Program-made: the position numbers and the translations under genes
Part shown: positions 14,497 through 21,539 of the stretch, in pieces
How positions within the stretch are numbered: the stretch's first letter is position 1
How the letters are laid out: every line of letters begins with the position of its first letter
The notes under the pieces: model-generated
Told to the model about the DNA's origin: nothing
What the model saw: only the letters and a program-made list of their open reading frames with translations
Databases searched by the model: none
NCBI GenBank assembly: GCA_946613705.1
Contig: CAMOFU010000005.1
Span: 1 to 28,777 of the forward strand
Source: an uncultured Clostridia bacterium
Lineage (GTDB): Bacteria > Bacillota > Clostridia > Oscillospirales > Ruminococcaceae
Length of the DNA stretch: 28,777 bases
Direction of reading: 5' to 3'

Positions 14497-15215
14497 TGAA
14501 TATCAATGCAACAGGACTTGACTACCGTGAGCTGAACGAAACGCTCCGTCAGGCGAGGGGGAACTGCACCGTGACCGACTGCCTCGGGCAGAGGTTCCTG
14601 GCTGCGGGCATCTCCGACAAGACCGTAAAGGTCAGCGGTATCCCGGGGAACGCTCTGGGAGCTTATCTCAACGGTGCAAAGATAGAGGTCATGGGCAATG
14701 CTCAGGACGCGGTGGGCGACACGATGAACGACGGGACTATCGTTATCCACGGGAACGTCGGTGATGCGGTCGGATACGCGATGCGCGGCGGACGCATCTA
14801 TGTTCAGGGCGACGCGGGCTACCGTGCAGGCATACACATGAAGGCCTACAAGGACAAGCAGCCTGCCCTTGTCATCGGCGGCAGAGCAGGCAGCTTTCTC
14901 GGGGAATATCAGGCGGGCGGAACGATCATCGTTCTCGGGCTGACACAGAGCGAGCGCCCGATCGTCGGCAACTTTCCCTCAACGGGAATGCACGGCGGGA
15001 AGATGTATCTTCGCTCCGACTGCAAGGGAATACACTTCCCTCATCAGGTACACACCCACACAGCCGACAGCGCCGAACTTGAAGAGATCGCCCACTATCT
15101 CAGACGCTTCTGCTTCTATTTCGGCCGCGATCTGTCGGAGCTGCTTGACCACACCTACACGGTGGTCATGCCCGACAGCCGCAACCCCTACAGGCAGATG
15201 TATGTTGCAAACTAA
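14496..15215 (+). CDS. Glutamate synthase GXGXG (C-terminal beta-helix) domain subunit
   Basis: The 239-aa protein is the stand-alone version of the C-terminal right-handed beta-helix of GltB, which has a structural role in holding the glutaminase and synthase domains together. Repeated glycine patterns such as NDGTIVIHGNVGDAVGYAM, GGRIYVQGDAGYRAG and GGTIIVLGL mark the helix coils. It completes the set of split GOGAT subunits in this operon. GGAGG (14482-14486) lies 9 nt before the ATG, inside the end of the oxidoreductase gene. Similar GXGXG domains also occur in formylmethanofuran dehydrogenase subunit C, but the neighbours here make glutamate synthase the clear choice. Confidence 0.92.
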   Translation: MNINATGLDYRELNETLRQARGNCTVTDCLGQRFLAAGISDKTVKVSGIPGNALGAYLNGAKIEVMGNAQDAVGDTMNDGTIVIHGNVGDAVGYAMRGGRIYVQGDAGYRAGIHMKAYKDKQPALVIGGRAGSFLGEYQAGGTIIVLGLTQSERPIVGNFPSTGMHGGKMYLRSDCKGIHFPHQVHTHTADSAELEEIAHYLRRFCFYFGRDLSELLDHTYTVVMPDSRNPYRQMYVAN

Positions 15216-15246
15216 GCCGTAAACAGGCGATTCGGAGGAACAGTAT

Positions 15247-16461
15247 ATGGAGCTTAATTACACACCCGAAGAAATAATCGAATACTGTGCGGAGGAGGAC
15301 GTGAAGTTTATCCGCCTTGCCTTCTGCGATGTCTACGGCAGACAGAAAAATATCTCTGTCATGCCGCACGAGCTCAGACGCGCTTTTGAGCAGGGTATAG
15401 GATTTGATGCATCTGCGGTGCGCGGCTTCGGCAACGAGGCGCACTCCGATCTTCTGCTGTTTCCCGACCCCGACACGCTCTCTGTTCTTCCGTGGAGACC
15501 CGAGCACGGGCGTGTGGTGAGAATGTTCTGCACCGTGCGAAGACCCGACGGCACGGCATTTGAATGCGACACCCGCAGCCTGCTCATCAAGGCGATAGCT
15601 GATGCAGGAGAGGCAGGGCTGGAGTTTTCCTTCGGCTCGGAGCAGGAGTTCTATCTCTTCAAGCTCGACGAGCACGACAATCCAACGAATATCCCGTATG
15701 ACAGCGCGGGATATATGGATATCGCTCCCGATGACAAGGGGGAGAATATCCGCAGACAGATCTGCCTCACCCTTGAGAAAATGGGGATAATCCCCGAAAG
15801 CTCCCACCACGAGGAGGGTCCCGGGCAGAACGAGATAGATTACCGTTTCAGCGATGCGCTCCGTGCCGCCGACGATGCGATGGCATTCCGAACGGTGGTC
15901 AAGACCGTGGCTCATGCCAATGGGCTCTATGCCGATTTCTCGCCCAAGCCCCTTGCTGACAGACCCGGCAGCGGCTACCACATAAACCTTTCGGTGAAGG
16001 GCGATAAGAACCATATCATTCTGCCCGCTGTCATGGCGGGGATAATGGAGCACATCAAGGCGATGACGCTTTTCCTCGACCCGACCGAGCAGTCCTACAG
16101 ACGGCTCGGCTCCAACAAGGCACCGAAGTTCATCTCCTGGTCGGGAGAGAACCGCTCACAGCTTATCCGCATTCCCGCCGCCGAGGGTGAATACAGGCGA
16201 GCGGAGCTGCGCTCTCCCGACCCGACCGCAAACCCTTACCTTGCCTTTGCTCTGCTGATCTATGCGGGACTGTACGGCTATAAAAACGGGCTTTATCTGC
16301 CTCCCGTGGCGGATATAGACCTTTTCTCGGCCGACAGCTCCCTGACCGACAGCTTTGACAGGCTGCCCGAGAGCCTTGCGGAAGCGGGAGAGTATGCCGG
16401 GCAAAGCGACTTCATCAGGGAGCATATCCCTGCCCGTATACTTGATATATACTGCGGTTAA
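15247..16461 (+). CDS. glnA: Glutamine synthetase, short type I-like
   Basis: The 404-aa protein has the beta-grasp N-terminal domain (VKFIRLAFCDVYGRQKNISV, residues 19-38) and the catalytic domain with GSEQEFYLF, EEGPGQNEIDYRF, SPKPLADRPGSGYHINLS, NRSQLIRIP and RAELRSPDPTANPYLAFA. These are the glutamate-, metal- and ATP-binding blocks of GS. Two family positions differ from the usual text: GQHEID is GQNEID, and the second His of GSGMHxH is replaced. It is ~40 residues shorter than Bacillus GlnA. Placed directly after GOGAT it would complete the GS-GOGAT ammonia-assimilation cycle and be the paralogue of GlnN. A gamma-glutamyl ligase with another amine substrate is a less likely alternative. 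GGAGGAA precedes the ATG. Confidence 0.85.
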   Translation: MELNYTPEEIIEYCAEEDVKFIRLAFCDVYGRQKNISVMPHELRRAFEQGIGFDASAVRGFGNEAHSDLLLFPDPDTLSVLPWRPEHGRVVRMFCTVRRPDGTAFECDTRSLLIKAIADAGEAGLEFSFGSEQEFYLFKLDEHDNPTNIPYDSAGYMDIAPDDKGENIRRQICLTLEKMGIIPESSHHEEGPGQNEIDYRFSDALRAADDAMAFRTVVKTVAHANGLYADFSPKPLADRPGSGYHINLSVKGDKNHIILPAVMAGIMEHIKAMTLFLDPTEQSYRRLGSNKAPKFISWSGENRSQLIRIPAAEGEYRRAELRSPDPTANPYLAFALLIYAGLYGYKNGLYLPPVADIDLFSADSSLTDSFDRLPESLAEAGEYAGQSDFIREHIPARILDIYCG

Positions 16462-16473
16462 GGAGGCGGTGCT

Positions 16474-17052
16474 GTGGAACTGAAACAGCGGCGTTACAGC
16501 GTGCTGATAGTATCGGCACAGCCCAAGTTCAACGAGGCACTGTCCTCACTCATTGCAGACAGGGGCTGCTATGACTGCGATCTTGAAACGGGTGTGGGCT
16601 CTGCCAAGCGCAGGCTTTCTGACAGGGAATACGATATCGTTCTGATAAATGCCCCGCTCCCCGATGACAACGGCGTGAGGCTGGCTATAGACCGTTCATC
16701 GGCAAGGAGCTGTGCGGTGCTGCTGCTCGTAAGGAGCGAATACTATCCCGAGATCTTCGATCAGGTCTGTCCCTACGGAGTGTATACGCTCCCCAAGCCG
16801 CCGTCAAGACAGTTGGTATCCCTTGCCTTCGACTGGCTGGAGAGCACCTGCGAGCGCCTGAAACGTATTGAAAGGAAGTCTGTGTCGCTCGAGGACAAAA
16901 TGGCAGAGATACGGCTTGTGAACCGCGCAAAATGGGTGCTTATAAGCAGCAGGGGAATGACCGAGGAGCAGGCACACAGATACATCGAAAAGCAGGCAAT
17001 GGACCGCTGTATCCCGAAGCGGACGGTCGCGCAGGAGATAATAGACGAATAA
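16474..17052 (+). CDS. ANTAR-domain RNA-binding antiterminator with degenerate receiver
   Basis: The 192-aa protein has an N-terminal response-regulator fold (residues ~8-120), a short helical linker and a C-terminal ANTAR domain (~138-190) with the typical NRAKWVLISSRGMTEEQA and a VAQEII end. ANTAR proteins bind paired hexaloop hairpins in nascent RNA and prevent termination. The receiver looks inactive: the phospho-acceptor Asp is Asn59 (VLINAPLP) and the usual acidic pair after strand 1 is SAQ (14-16), although Lys108 remains. It may therefore respond to a ligand or protein partner rather than phosphorylation, as AmiR does. It starts with GTG behind AAGGAGG and is the last gene of the glt-glnA operon, as is the NitR-type regulator next to glnA in some clostridia. 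Likely targets are the two leaders at 9920-9971 and 10134-10206. Confidence 0.88.
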   Translation: MELKQRRYSVLIVSAQPKFNEALSSLIADRGCYDCDLETGVGSAKRRLSDREYDIVLINAPLPDDNGVRLAIDRSSARSCAVLLLVRSEYYPEIFDQVCPYGVYTLPKPPSRQLVSLAFDWLESTCERLKRIERKSVSLEDKMAEIRLVNRAKWVLISSRGMTEEQAHRYIEKQAMDRCIPKRTVAQEIIDE

Positions 17053-17070
17053 AGATATCAATACACCAGC

Positions 17071-17115
17071 AAAAGTCCCGTCGGACAGCACTTTCGGCTG
17101 TCTGTCGGGACTTTT
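17071..17115. terminator. Strong intrinsic terminator after the glt-glnA-ANTAR operon
   Basis: The arms 17071-17089 and 17097-17115 pair over 19 positions with one T-T mismatch and one G-U pair around a 7-nt loop. The outer ends are AAAA and TTTT. It lies 19 bp after the ANTAR stop codon and ends the plus-strand nitrogen operon. Confidence 0.9.
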
Positions 17116-17158
17116 GGCGTTCCATGAAGATCGTTCGGCTCAAATGTGCTCGCATGAG

Positions 17159-17187
17159 TTGACAAAAAATTGAATTGAATGTATAAT
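17159..17187 (+). promoter_or_regulatory. Consensus promoter of the 5TM-SpoIIE phosphatase gene
   Basis: TTGACA (17159-17164) and TATAAT (17182-17187) have a 17-bp spacer, and the surroundings are very AT-rich. Transcription should begin near 17194, giving a leader of ~40 nt. Confidence 0.85.
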
Positions 17188-17232
17188 TATATAATATAAA
17201 TAGTCTGAATAGCAGAAACAGGTGTTTACCGT

Positions 17233-19683
17233 ATGTTTGAGATGATAGTAAAAATGTCGGCCGTAACAGGGCTGATGTGCTGTACCAATATACTGCTGTG
17301 GCATTTCACAAGGTCGCGTAAGCTGAATATGGGCGAGAAGCTGCTGATAGGGCTCACTTTCGGAATGATGGCTGTGCTGTCCACCCACTTCGGCATCGAC
17401 TTTGAGAAGATGATGCTGAACGTAAGAGACATTGCTCCGCTTTCGGCAGGGCTTTTTTTCGGTCCGACTGCGGGCATCACTGCGGGGCTTATCGGAGGTG
17501 TCGAGCGTTATATCGTCGGCACATATTTCGATGTCGGCGCTTACACGGCGGTCGCCTGCTCAGTCTCGACCTGCCTTGCGGGACTGATCGCGGCAGCCTT
17601 CAACCATTTTACCTTCAAGGGCAAAAAGCCTTCGCCGTTTTTTGCGCTGTTTATCGGGTGCGTCACCGAGGTCTTCCATATGTTCGCGGTATTCCTTACC
17701 CACCGCGACGACATAAACAATGCCTTCAAGGTCGTAAAGATATGCGCTGTGCCTATGATAGTTTTCACAGGCCTCGGTATGCTCATCTCTTCGCTGCTCA
17801 TTTCCGCACGCTCGGGCGACCTGAGGATCATCGCGGCCTCCGAGAAATCCGAGCGGCCGATCGCATCGAGGTTCCTTGCATGGGTATTCGGCTTTATAAT
17901 GGTGCTCACCTGCTCGATATTCATGTTCTTCTATTCGATACAGACACGTCAGGCAGTGCAGTCGGCAGAGACTGAGCTCAGGCTGGGCGTTGATGAAATG
18001 CTCCGCGACCTTGAACAGCTCGACGCTCAGCAGAGCAAGGCTGTCGGACGTCTGAAAGAACAGGCTCTCACACTCTGCCGCACCGCCGTGAGGGAGATCA
18101 ACAGGACGGGCGGCATCTCCGAAGTGACCGACGAGCAGCTCAAAGAGCTGAGGACGCTCTTTGATGTCTATGAGATAAACGCTGTCGGGAATGACGGCAT
18201 CATCGTCGCCTCGACCGACCCCAAATATAAGGGATACGATATGTATTCAAACGAGCTGAGTGCGGAATTCATGGTGCTCGCCAAGGGCGAAGCGGACGAG
18301 TATTCTCAGAAATACAGAAAGGCTCTGCCCGATAATGAAGCAAATGTGCTATACTGCGGCGTGAAGGCAGAGGGCGGCTTTGTCGAGCTCGGTATAGACG
18401 ACAGTGAAATAAGCGAATTCGAGCAGCTCTCCGGCTCGGTGTCAGAGCTTGCGGACAGACACATCGGCGAGAGCGGGATCATCTGTATCGCCGATAAGGA
18501 CGGCAGGATAATCTCGAATAAGAACTACGGGAAGAACATCTCCGAGCTGGGCTGCGATCAGCCGGTCAGCACCTTCTTCTACTCCGATATAACGGGAGAG
18601 AACAGCTACTGTCTGTCAGGCACGCACGGGGAGTTTACCGTTATCGCAGCTATCCCCGTGAAGGAAGTGTTCCTCAACCGCGACATATCCTCTTACGAGA
18701 CTGCCTTTGCGGATATACTGTTGTTCACTCTTATCTTCCTGCTGATCTATCTGCTTGTGCAGAATATAATCGTCAACAATCTTGACAAGGTGAACATCTC
18801 GCTCAACAAGATCACGGGCGGCAATCTCAATGAGGTCGTGAGGGTGCGCGATTCGATAGAGTTCGCCTCGCTCTCCCGTGATATAAATGCAACGGTAGAT
18901 ACACTCAAGCGCTACATCAAGGAGGCAGAAAACAGGATAAACGAGGAGCTGGAATTTGCACGGAGCATACAGACCTCTACCCTGCCGAAGAACTTTGAGT
19001 TCCCGAGCAGAGATGAATTTGCGCTCCATGCGGGAATGTTCACTGCCAAGGAGGTCGGCGGCGACTTCTACGATATCTTCTTTGTGGACAAGAACAAGCT
19101 TGCTCTCGTTATCGCAGACGTTTCGGGCAAGGGCATACCCGCCGCAATGTATATGATGCGCAGCAAGGCAACGATAAAGGGCTTTGCGGAATCTGCGCTG
19201 GAGCCTGCCGAGATATTCAGAAGCTCCAACGAGATGCTCTGCGAGGGCAATGATGCGGAGATGTTCGTTACCGCGTGGATAGGCATTATCGACCTTGAAA
19301 CAGGGGTAATGCAATGTGCAAATGCAGGACATGAGTACCCCGCGGTAAAGCGTGCGGGCAAGAGCTACGAGCTGATAAAGGATAAGCACAGCTTCGTGCT
19401 GGGCGGAAACGAGGGCATGAAATACTCGCAGTACGAGCTGGTGATGCAGCCCGGGGACAAGCTCTTTGTATACACAGACGGCGTTGCAGAGGCAAACAAC
19501 ACCTCGAAGGAGCTGTTCGGCACCGACAGAATGATCTCTGCTCTGAACGCTAACGCCAACGCTACCCCCGAGCATACCCTCAAAAACATGAAGCAGTACA
19601 TTGACGACTTCTGCGGCGAGGCGGAGCAGTTTGACGATATCACGATGCTGTGCTTCGAGTTTATAAGAAAAACCGAAAAGTAA
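17233..19683 (+). CDS. Membrane-bound SpoIIE-type protein phosphatase with LytS-like 5TM sensor
   Basis: The 816-aa protein starts with a LytS/YhcK-type 5TM receptor region (residues ~1-195, with FFGPTAGITAGLIGGVERYIVG at 75-96). A further membrane segment follows (~213-235), then a ~250-residue extracytoplasmic cache-like region, another membrane segment (~491-513), a HAMP-like linker (~514-565) and a C-terminal PP2C/SpoIIE phosphatase domain (~575-812). Metal and active-site motifs are intact: EVGGDFYD (607-614), IADVSGKG (627-634), NAGHEYP (697-703), YTDG (747-750) and FDDITMLC (800-807). It would sense an external signal and dephosphorylate a serine/threonine-phosphorylated partner, typically an anti-sigma antagonist, but none is encoded nearby. 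The ribosome binding site is weak (AGGTG). A related phosphatase with a different sensor is at 26881-28677. Confidence 0.9.
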   Translation: MFEMIVKMSAVTGLMCCTNILLWHFTRSRKLNMGEKLLIGLTFGMMAVLSTHFGIDFEKMMLNVRDIAPLSAGLFFGPTAGITAGLIGGVERYIVGTYFDVGAYTAVACSVSTCLAGLIAAAFNHFTFKGKKPSPFFALFIGCVTEVFHMFAVFLTHRDDINNAFKVVKICAVPMIVFTGLGMLISSLLISARSGDLRIIAASEKSERPIASRFLAWVFGFIMVLTCSIFMFFYSIQTRQAVQSAETELRLGVDEMLRDLEQLDAQQSKAVGRLKEQALTLCRTAVREINRTGGISEVTDEQLKELRTLFDVYEINAVGNDGIIVASTDPKYKGYDMYSNELSAEFMVLAKGEADEYSQKYRKALPDNEANVLYCGVKAEGGFVELGIDDSEISEFEQLSGSVSELADRHIGESGIICIADKDGRIISNKNYGKNISELGCDQPVSTFFYSDITGENSYCLSGTHGEFTVIAAIPVKEVFLNRDISSYETAFADILLFTLIFLLIYLLVQNIIVNNLDKVNISLNKITGGNLNEVVRVRDSIEFASLSRDINATVDTLKRYIKEAENRINEELEFARSIQTSTLPKNFEFPSRDEFALHAGMFTAKEVGGDFYDIFFVDKNKLALVIADVSGKGIPAAMYMMRSKATIKGFAESALEPAEIFRSSNEMLCEGNDAEMFVTAWIGIIDLETGVMQCANAGHEYPAVKRAGKSYELIKDKHSFVLGGNEGMKYSQYELVMQPGDKLFVYTDGVAEANNTSKELFGTDRMISALNANANATPEHTLKNMKQYIDDFCGEAEQFDDITMLCFEFIRKTEK

Positions 19684-19721
19684 GCTCACCGATCGGCTGC
19701 CGTGTCCGTTCGGGATCTAAG

Positions 19722-19757
19722 GCTCCGTTTTGTCTTCGGCAGGGCGGAGCGTTTTTT
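19722..19757 (+). terminator. Intrinsic terminator after the 5TM-SpoIIE phosphatase gene
   Basis: The arms GCTCCG (19722-19727) and CGGAGC (19745-19750) enclose a partly paired, G-U-rich loop. They are followed by G and a run of six T (19752-19757), 38 bp after the phosphatase stop codon. Confidence 0.8.
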
Positions 19758-19829
19758 GTGACTGCCTGTAATATTTTGGCGGTTTCATTTCTTTTTATTT
19801 GTTTATTTTACCAAAAAAGTGTCCCGCTC

Positions 19830-19858
19830 TTGAAATGCTTTCAATTATATGATATAAT
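19830..19858 (+). promoter_or_regulatory. Promoter of the envelope-lipid gene cluster
   Basis: TTGAAA (19830-19835) and TATAAT (19853-19858) are 17 bp apart, differing from the -35 consensus in one base. Transcription should start near 19865. The 70 bp upstream hold an AT-rich stretch with no recognisable operator. Confidence 0.8.
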
Positions 19859-19890
19859 AAACTGTAAGACTGTTTTGAGAGGCATCAGCA

Positions 19891-19910
19891 GCCGCTGCCA
19901 AAGCAGCGGC
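19891..19910 (+). repeat. Stable hairpin in the 5' leader of the acyltransferase gene
   Basis: A perfect 8-bp inverted repeat, GCCGCTGC (19891-19898) and GCAGCGGC (19903-19910), has a CAAA loop. It sits 5 nt upstream of the GGAGG ribosome binding site (19916-19920) of a gene with a TTG start. No U-tract follows, so it is not a terminator. It could protect the 5' end of the mRNA or influence ribosome access. Confidence 0.65.
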
Positions 19911-19928
19911 GTTACGGAGGTGCAGAGG

Positions 19929-20711
19929 TTGGATAAGCGCAAGGTCATCTATTACAGTGACGAGCTGCACGATGAATTCTCTGTGGCACAGATAGAGCCG
20001 CGTCACATCGGCAGCGACTATGTATATGTCCACACCTCGCTGTTCAAGCGGTTCACCCGTTTTTTCTGGTACAGGGTCGTTGCGACACCGATCGCGTTCC
20101 TGTACTGCAAATGTGTGTTCGGGCACAGGATAAAAGGAGCCCGCAAGCTGAAAAAGGCAAAGGGCAGGGGCTTCTTTATGTACGGAAACCATACGCAGGA
20201 TATCGCGGACGCTTTTATACCCTCGCTCGTGACATTCCCGACGAGTGTTTATGTGATCGTACACCCGAACAACGTTTCTATGCCTCTGCTCGGCAGGATA
20301 ACCCCGTCGCTCGGGGCGCTGCCGATACCCGACAATGTTATCGCCTACCGCAGCTTCAAGGAGGCGATCACCACCCGTATCAATGAGGGCCACTGCGTGA
20401 CTGTCTATCCCGAGGCACACATCTGGCCGTACTATACAGGCATAAGACCGTTTGCCGATACCTCGTTCGACTATCCCGCCAAGCTGGGAGCACCTGTGTT
20501 CGCCTTTACCAACACCTACCGCAAGCGCAGGTTTTTCAGGCACCCGAGGATAGTCACCTGCATCGACGGCCCATTCTGCCCCGATATGGAAAAAACGGTG
20601 CGCAAGCGCCGCAGGGAGCTCAGAGACAAGGTCTACGATGCGATGTGCAGGAGAGCAAAGCTCTCCGACCATGTTCAGATAAAATACATAAGACGGGAGA
20701 AGGAACAATGA
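19929..20711 (+). CDS. PlsC-like 1-acylglycerol-3-phosphate-type acyltransferase
   Basis: The 260-aa protein resembles the PlsC lysophospholipid acyltransferase fold: a hydrophobic N-terminal stretch (residues ~45-62), FFMYGNHTQDIADAF (82-96) at the catalytic motif I position, and VYPEAHIWPY at the motif III position. Motif I deviates from the canonical HX4D: after His88 the aspartates are at +3 and +6, and +5 is Ala93. I chose TTG 19929 because GGAGGTG ends 6-8 nt before it. An in-frame GTG at 19920 lies within the Shine-Dalgarno sequence itself. It is the first gene of a cluster with GT8 glycosyltransferases and a phosphoglycerol transferase, so it may acylate a lipid or glycolipid precursor at the inner membrane. 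Its 3' end overlaps the next gene by 4 bp (ATGA). Confidence 0.78.
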   Translation: MDKRKVIYYSDELHDEFSVAQIEPRHIGSDYVYVHTSLFKRFTRFFWYRVVATPIAFLYCKCVFGHRIKGARKLKKAKGRGFFMYGNHTQDIADAFIPSLVTFPTSVYVIVHPNNVSMPLLGRITPSLGALPIPDNVIAYRSFKEAITTRINEGHCVTVYPEAHIWPYYTGIRPFADTSFDYPAKLGAPVFAFTNTYRKRRFFRHPRIVTCIDGPFCPDMEKTVRKRRRELRDKVYDAMCRRAKLSDHVQIKYIRREKEQ

Positions 20712-21520
20712 CAGATATCCTCTTCTGCGGAAATGACGGTGTGTTCGACGGGATACTGACCTGCACGCTTTCGATACTTATGCGCACAGAGTCAGCCCGG
20801 CCTTTTAGTTTTCACATATTCACGATGGACGTTTCTCACCTTGATGAAAGATACGTTCCGCTTACCAAGGAGCACACCGAGCTTCTGCGCAAAGCGGTCA
20901 AGGAGTTCGGGAGCGCCAACACCGTGACCGTTTATGACGTGACAGGGCTTTACATGAAGCATTTTTCGGGCTGCCCCAACGAGAACGCATACTGCTCTCC
21001 GTACACGCTGATAAGGCTGTTTGCCGACCGTGTGAGAGGGATACCCGACAAGCTGCTGTATCTCGATGCGGACATAATGTTCAACCGCGACATCTCTCTG
21101 CTGTGGGATACCGACCTCACGGGCTTTGAGTATGCGGCGGCAAGAGATCACTACGGGAAATACCTGATAAACCCGAATTATATAAATGCGGGCGTGCTGC
21201 TTTTCAACATCGCGGAGGCGAGAAGGACAAAGCTGTTCCCCAAGGCGCGCTCGTGGCTGAAACGCAAAAAGCTCACCTTCGCAGATCAGAGCGCTCTTAT
21301 CCGTTCGACCACGAAAAAAAAGGTGCTGCCGCAGCGGTTCAACGACCAGAAGTTCCTGCACCGACACACTGTCGTGCGGCACTTTTCAAAGCGGCTGTTC
21401 TGGCTGCCCTATCCGCATACCGACAATATCAAGCAATGGCATATCGAAAAGGTACACAGGGTATTCGGATACAGACAGTTTGATGACATATATGAGAAAT
21501 ATCTTTCCCTGATAAAATAA
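20708..21520 (+). CDS. Family GT8 glycosyltransferase
   Basis: The 270-aa protein is a GT-A fold retaining glycosyltransferase of family 8, the family of LPS galactosyl/glucosyltransferases and glycogenin. It begins with the nucleotide-sugar strand ILFCGNDGVFDG. LLYLDADIMF contains the metal-binding DAD (120-122), and NYINAGVLLFN (157-167) is the usual downstream block. FADQSAL follows. There is no membrane segment, so it should act at the cytoplasmic face. The ATG overlaps the acyltransferase stop (ATGA) and AGAAGGA precedes it, so the two are translationally coupled. The sugar donor and acceptor cannot be told from the sequence. It is a distant relative of the GT8 half of the fusion protein next door. 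Confidence 0.88.
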   Translation: MTDILFCGNDGVFDGILTCTLSILMRTESARPFSFHIFTMDVSHLDERYVPLTKEHTELLRKAVKEFGSANTVTVYDVTGLYMKHFSGCPNENAYCSPYTLIRLFADRVRGIPDKLLYLDADIMFNRDISLLWDTDLTGFEYAAARDHYGKYLINPNYINAGVLLFNIAEARRTKLFPKARSWLKRKKLTFADQSALIRSTTKKKVLPQRFNDQKFLHRHTVVRHFSKRLFWLPYPHTDNIKQWHIEKVHRVFGYRQFDDIYEKYLSLIK

Positions 21521-21539
21521 CCCCCTATAAGGAGCCATT

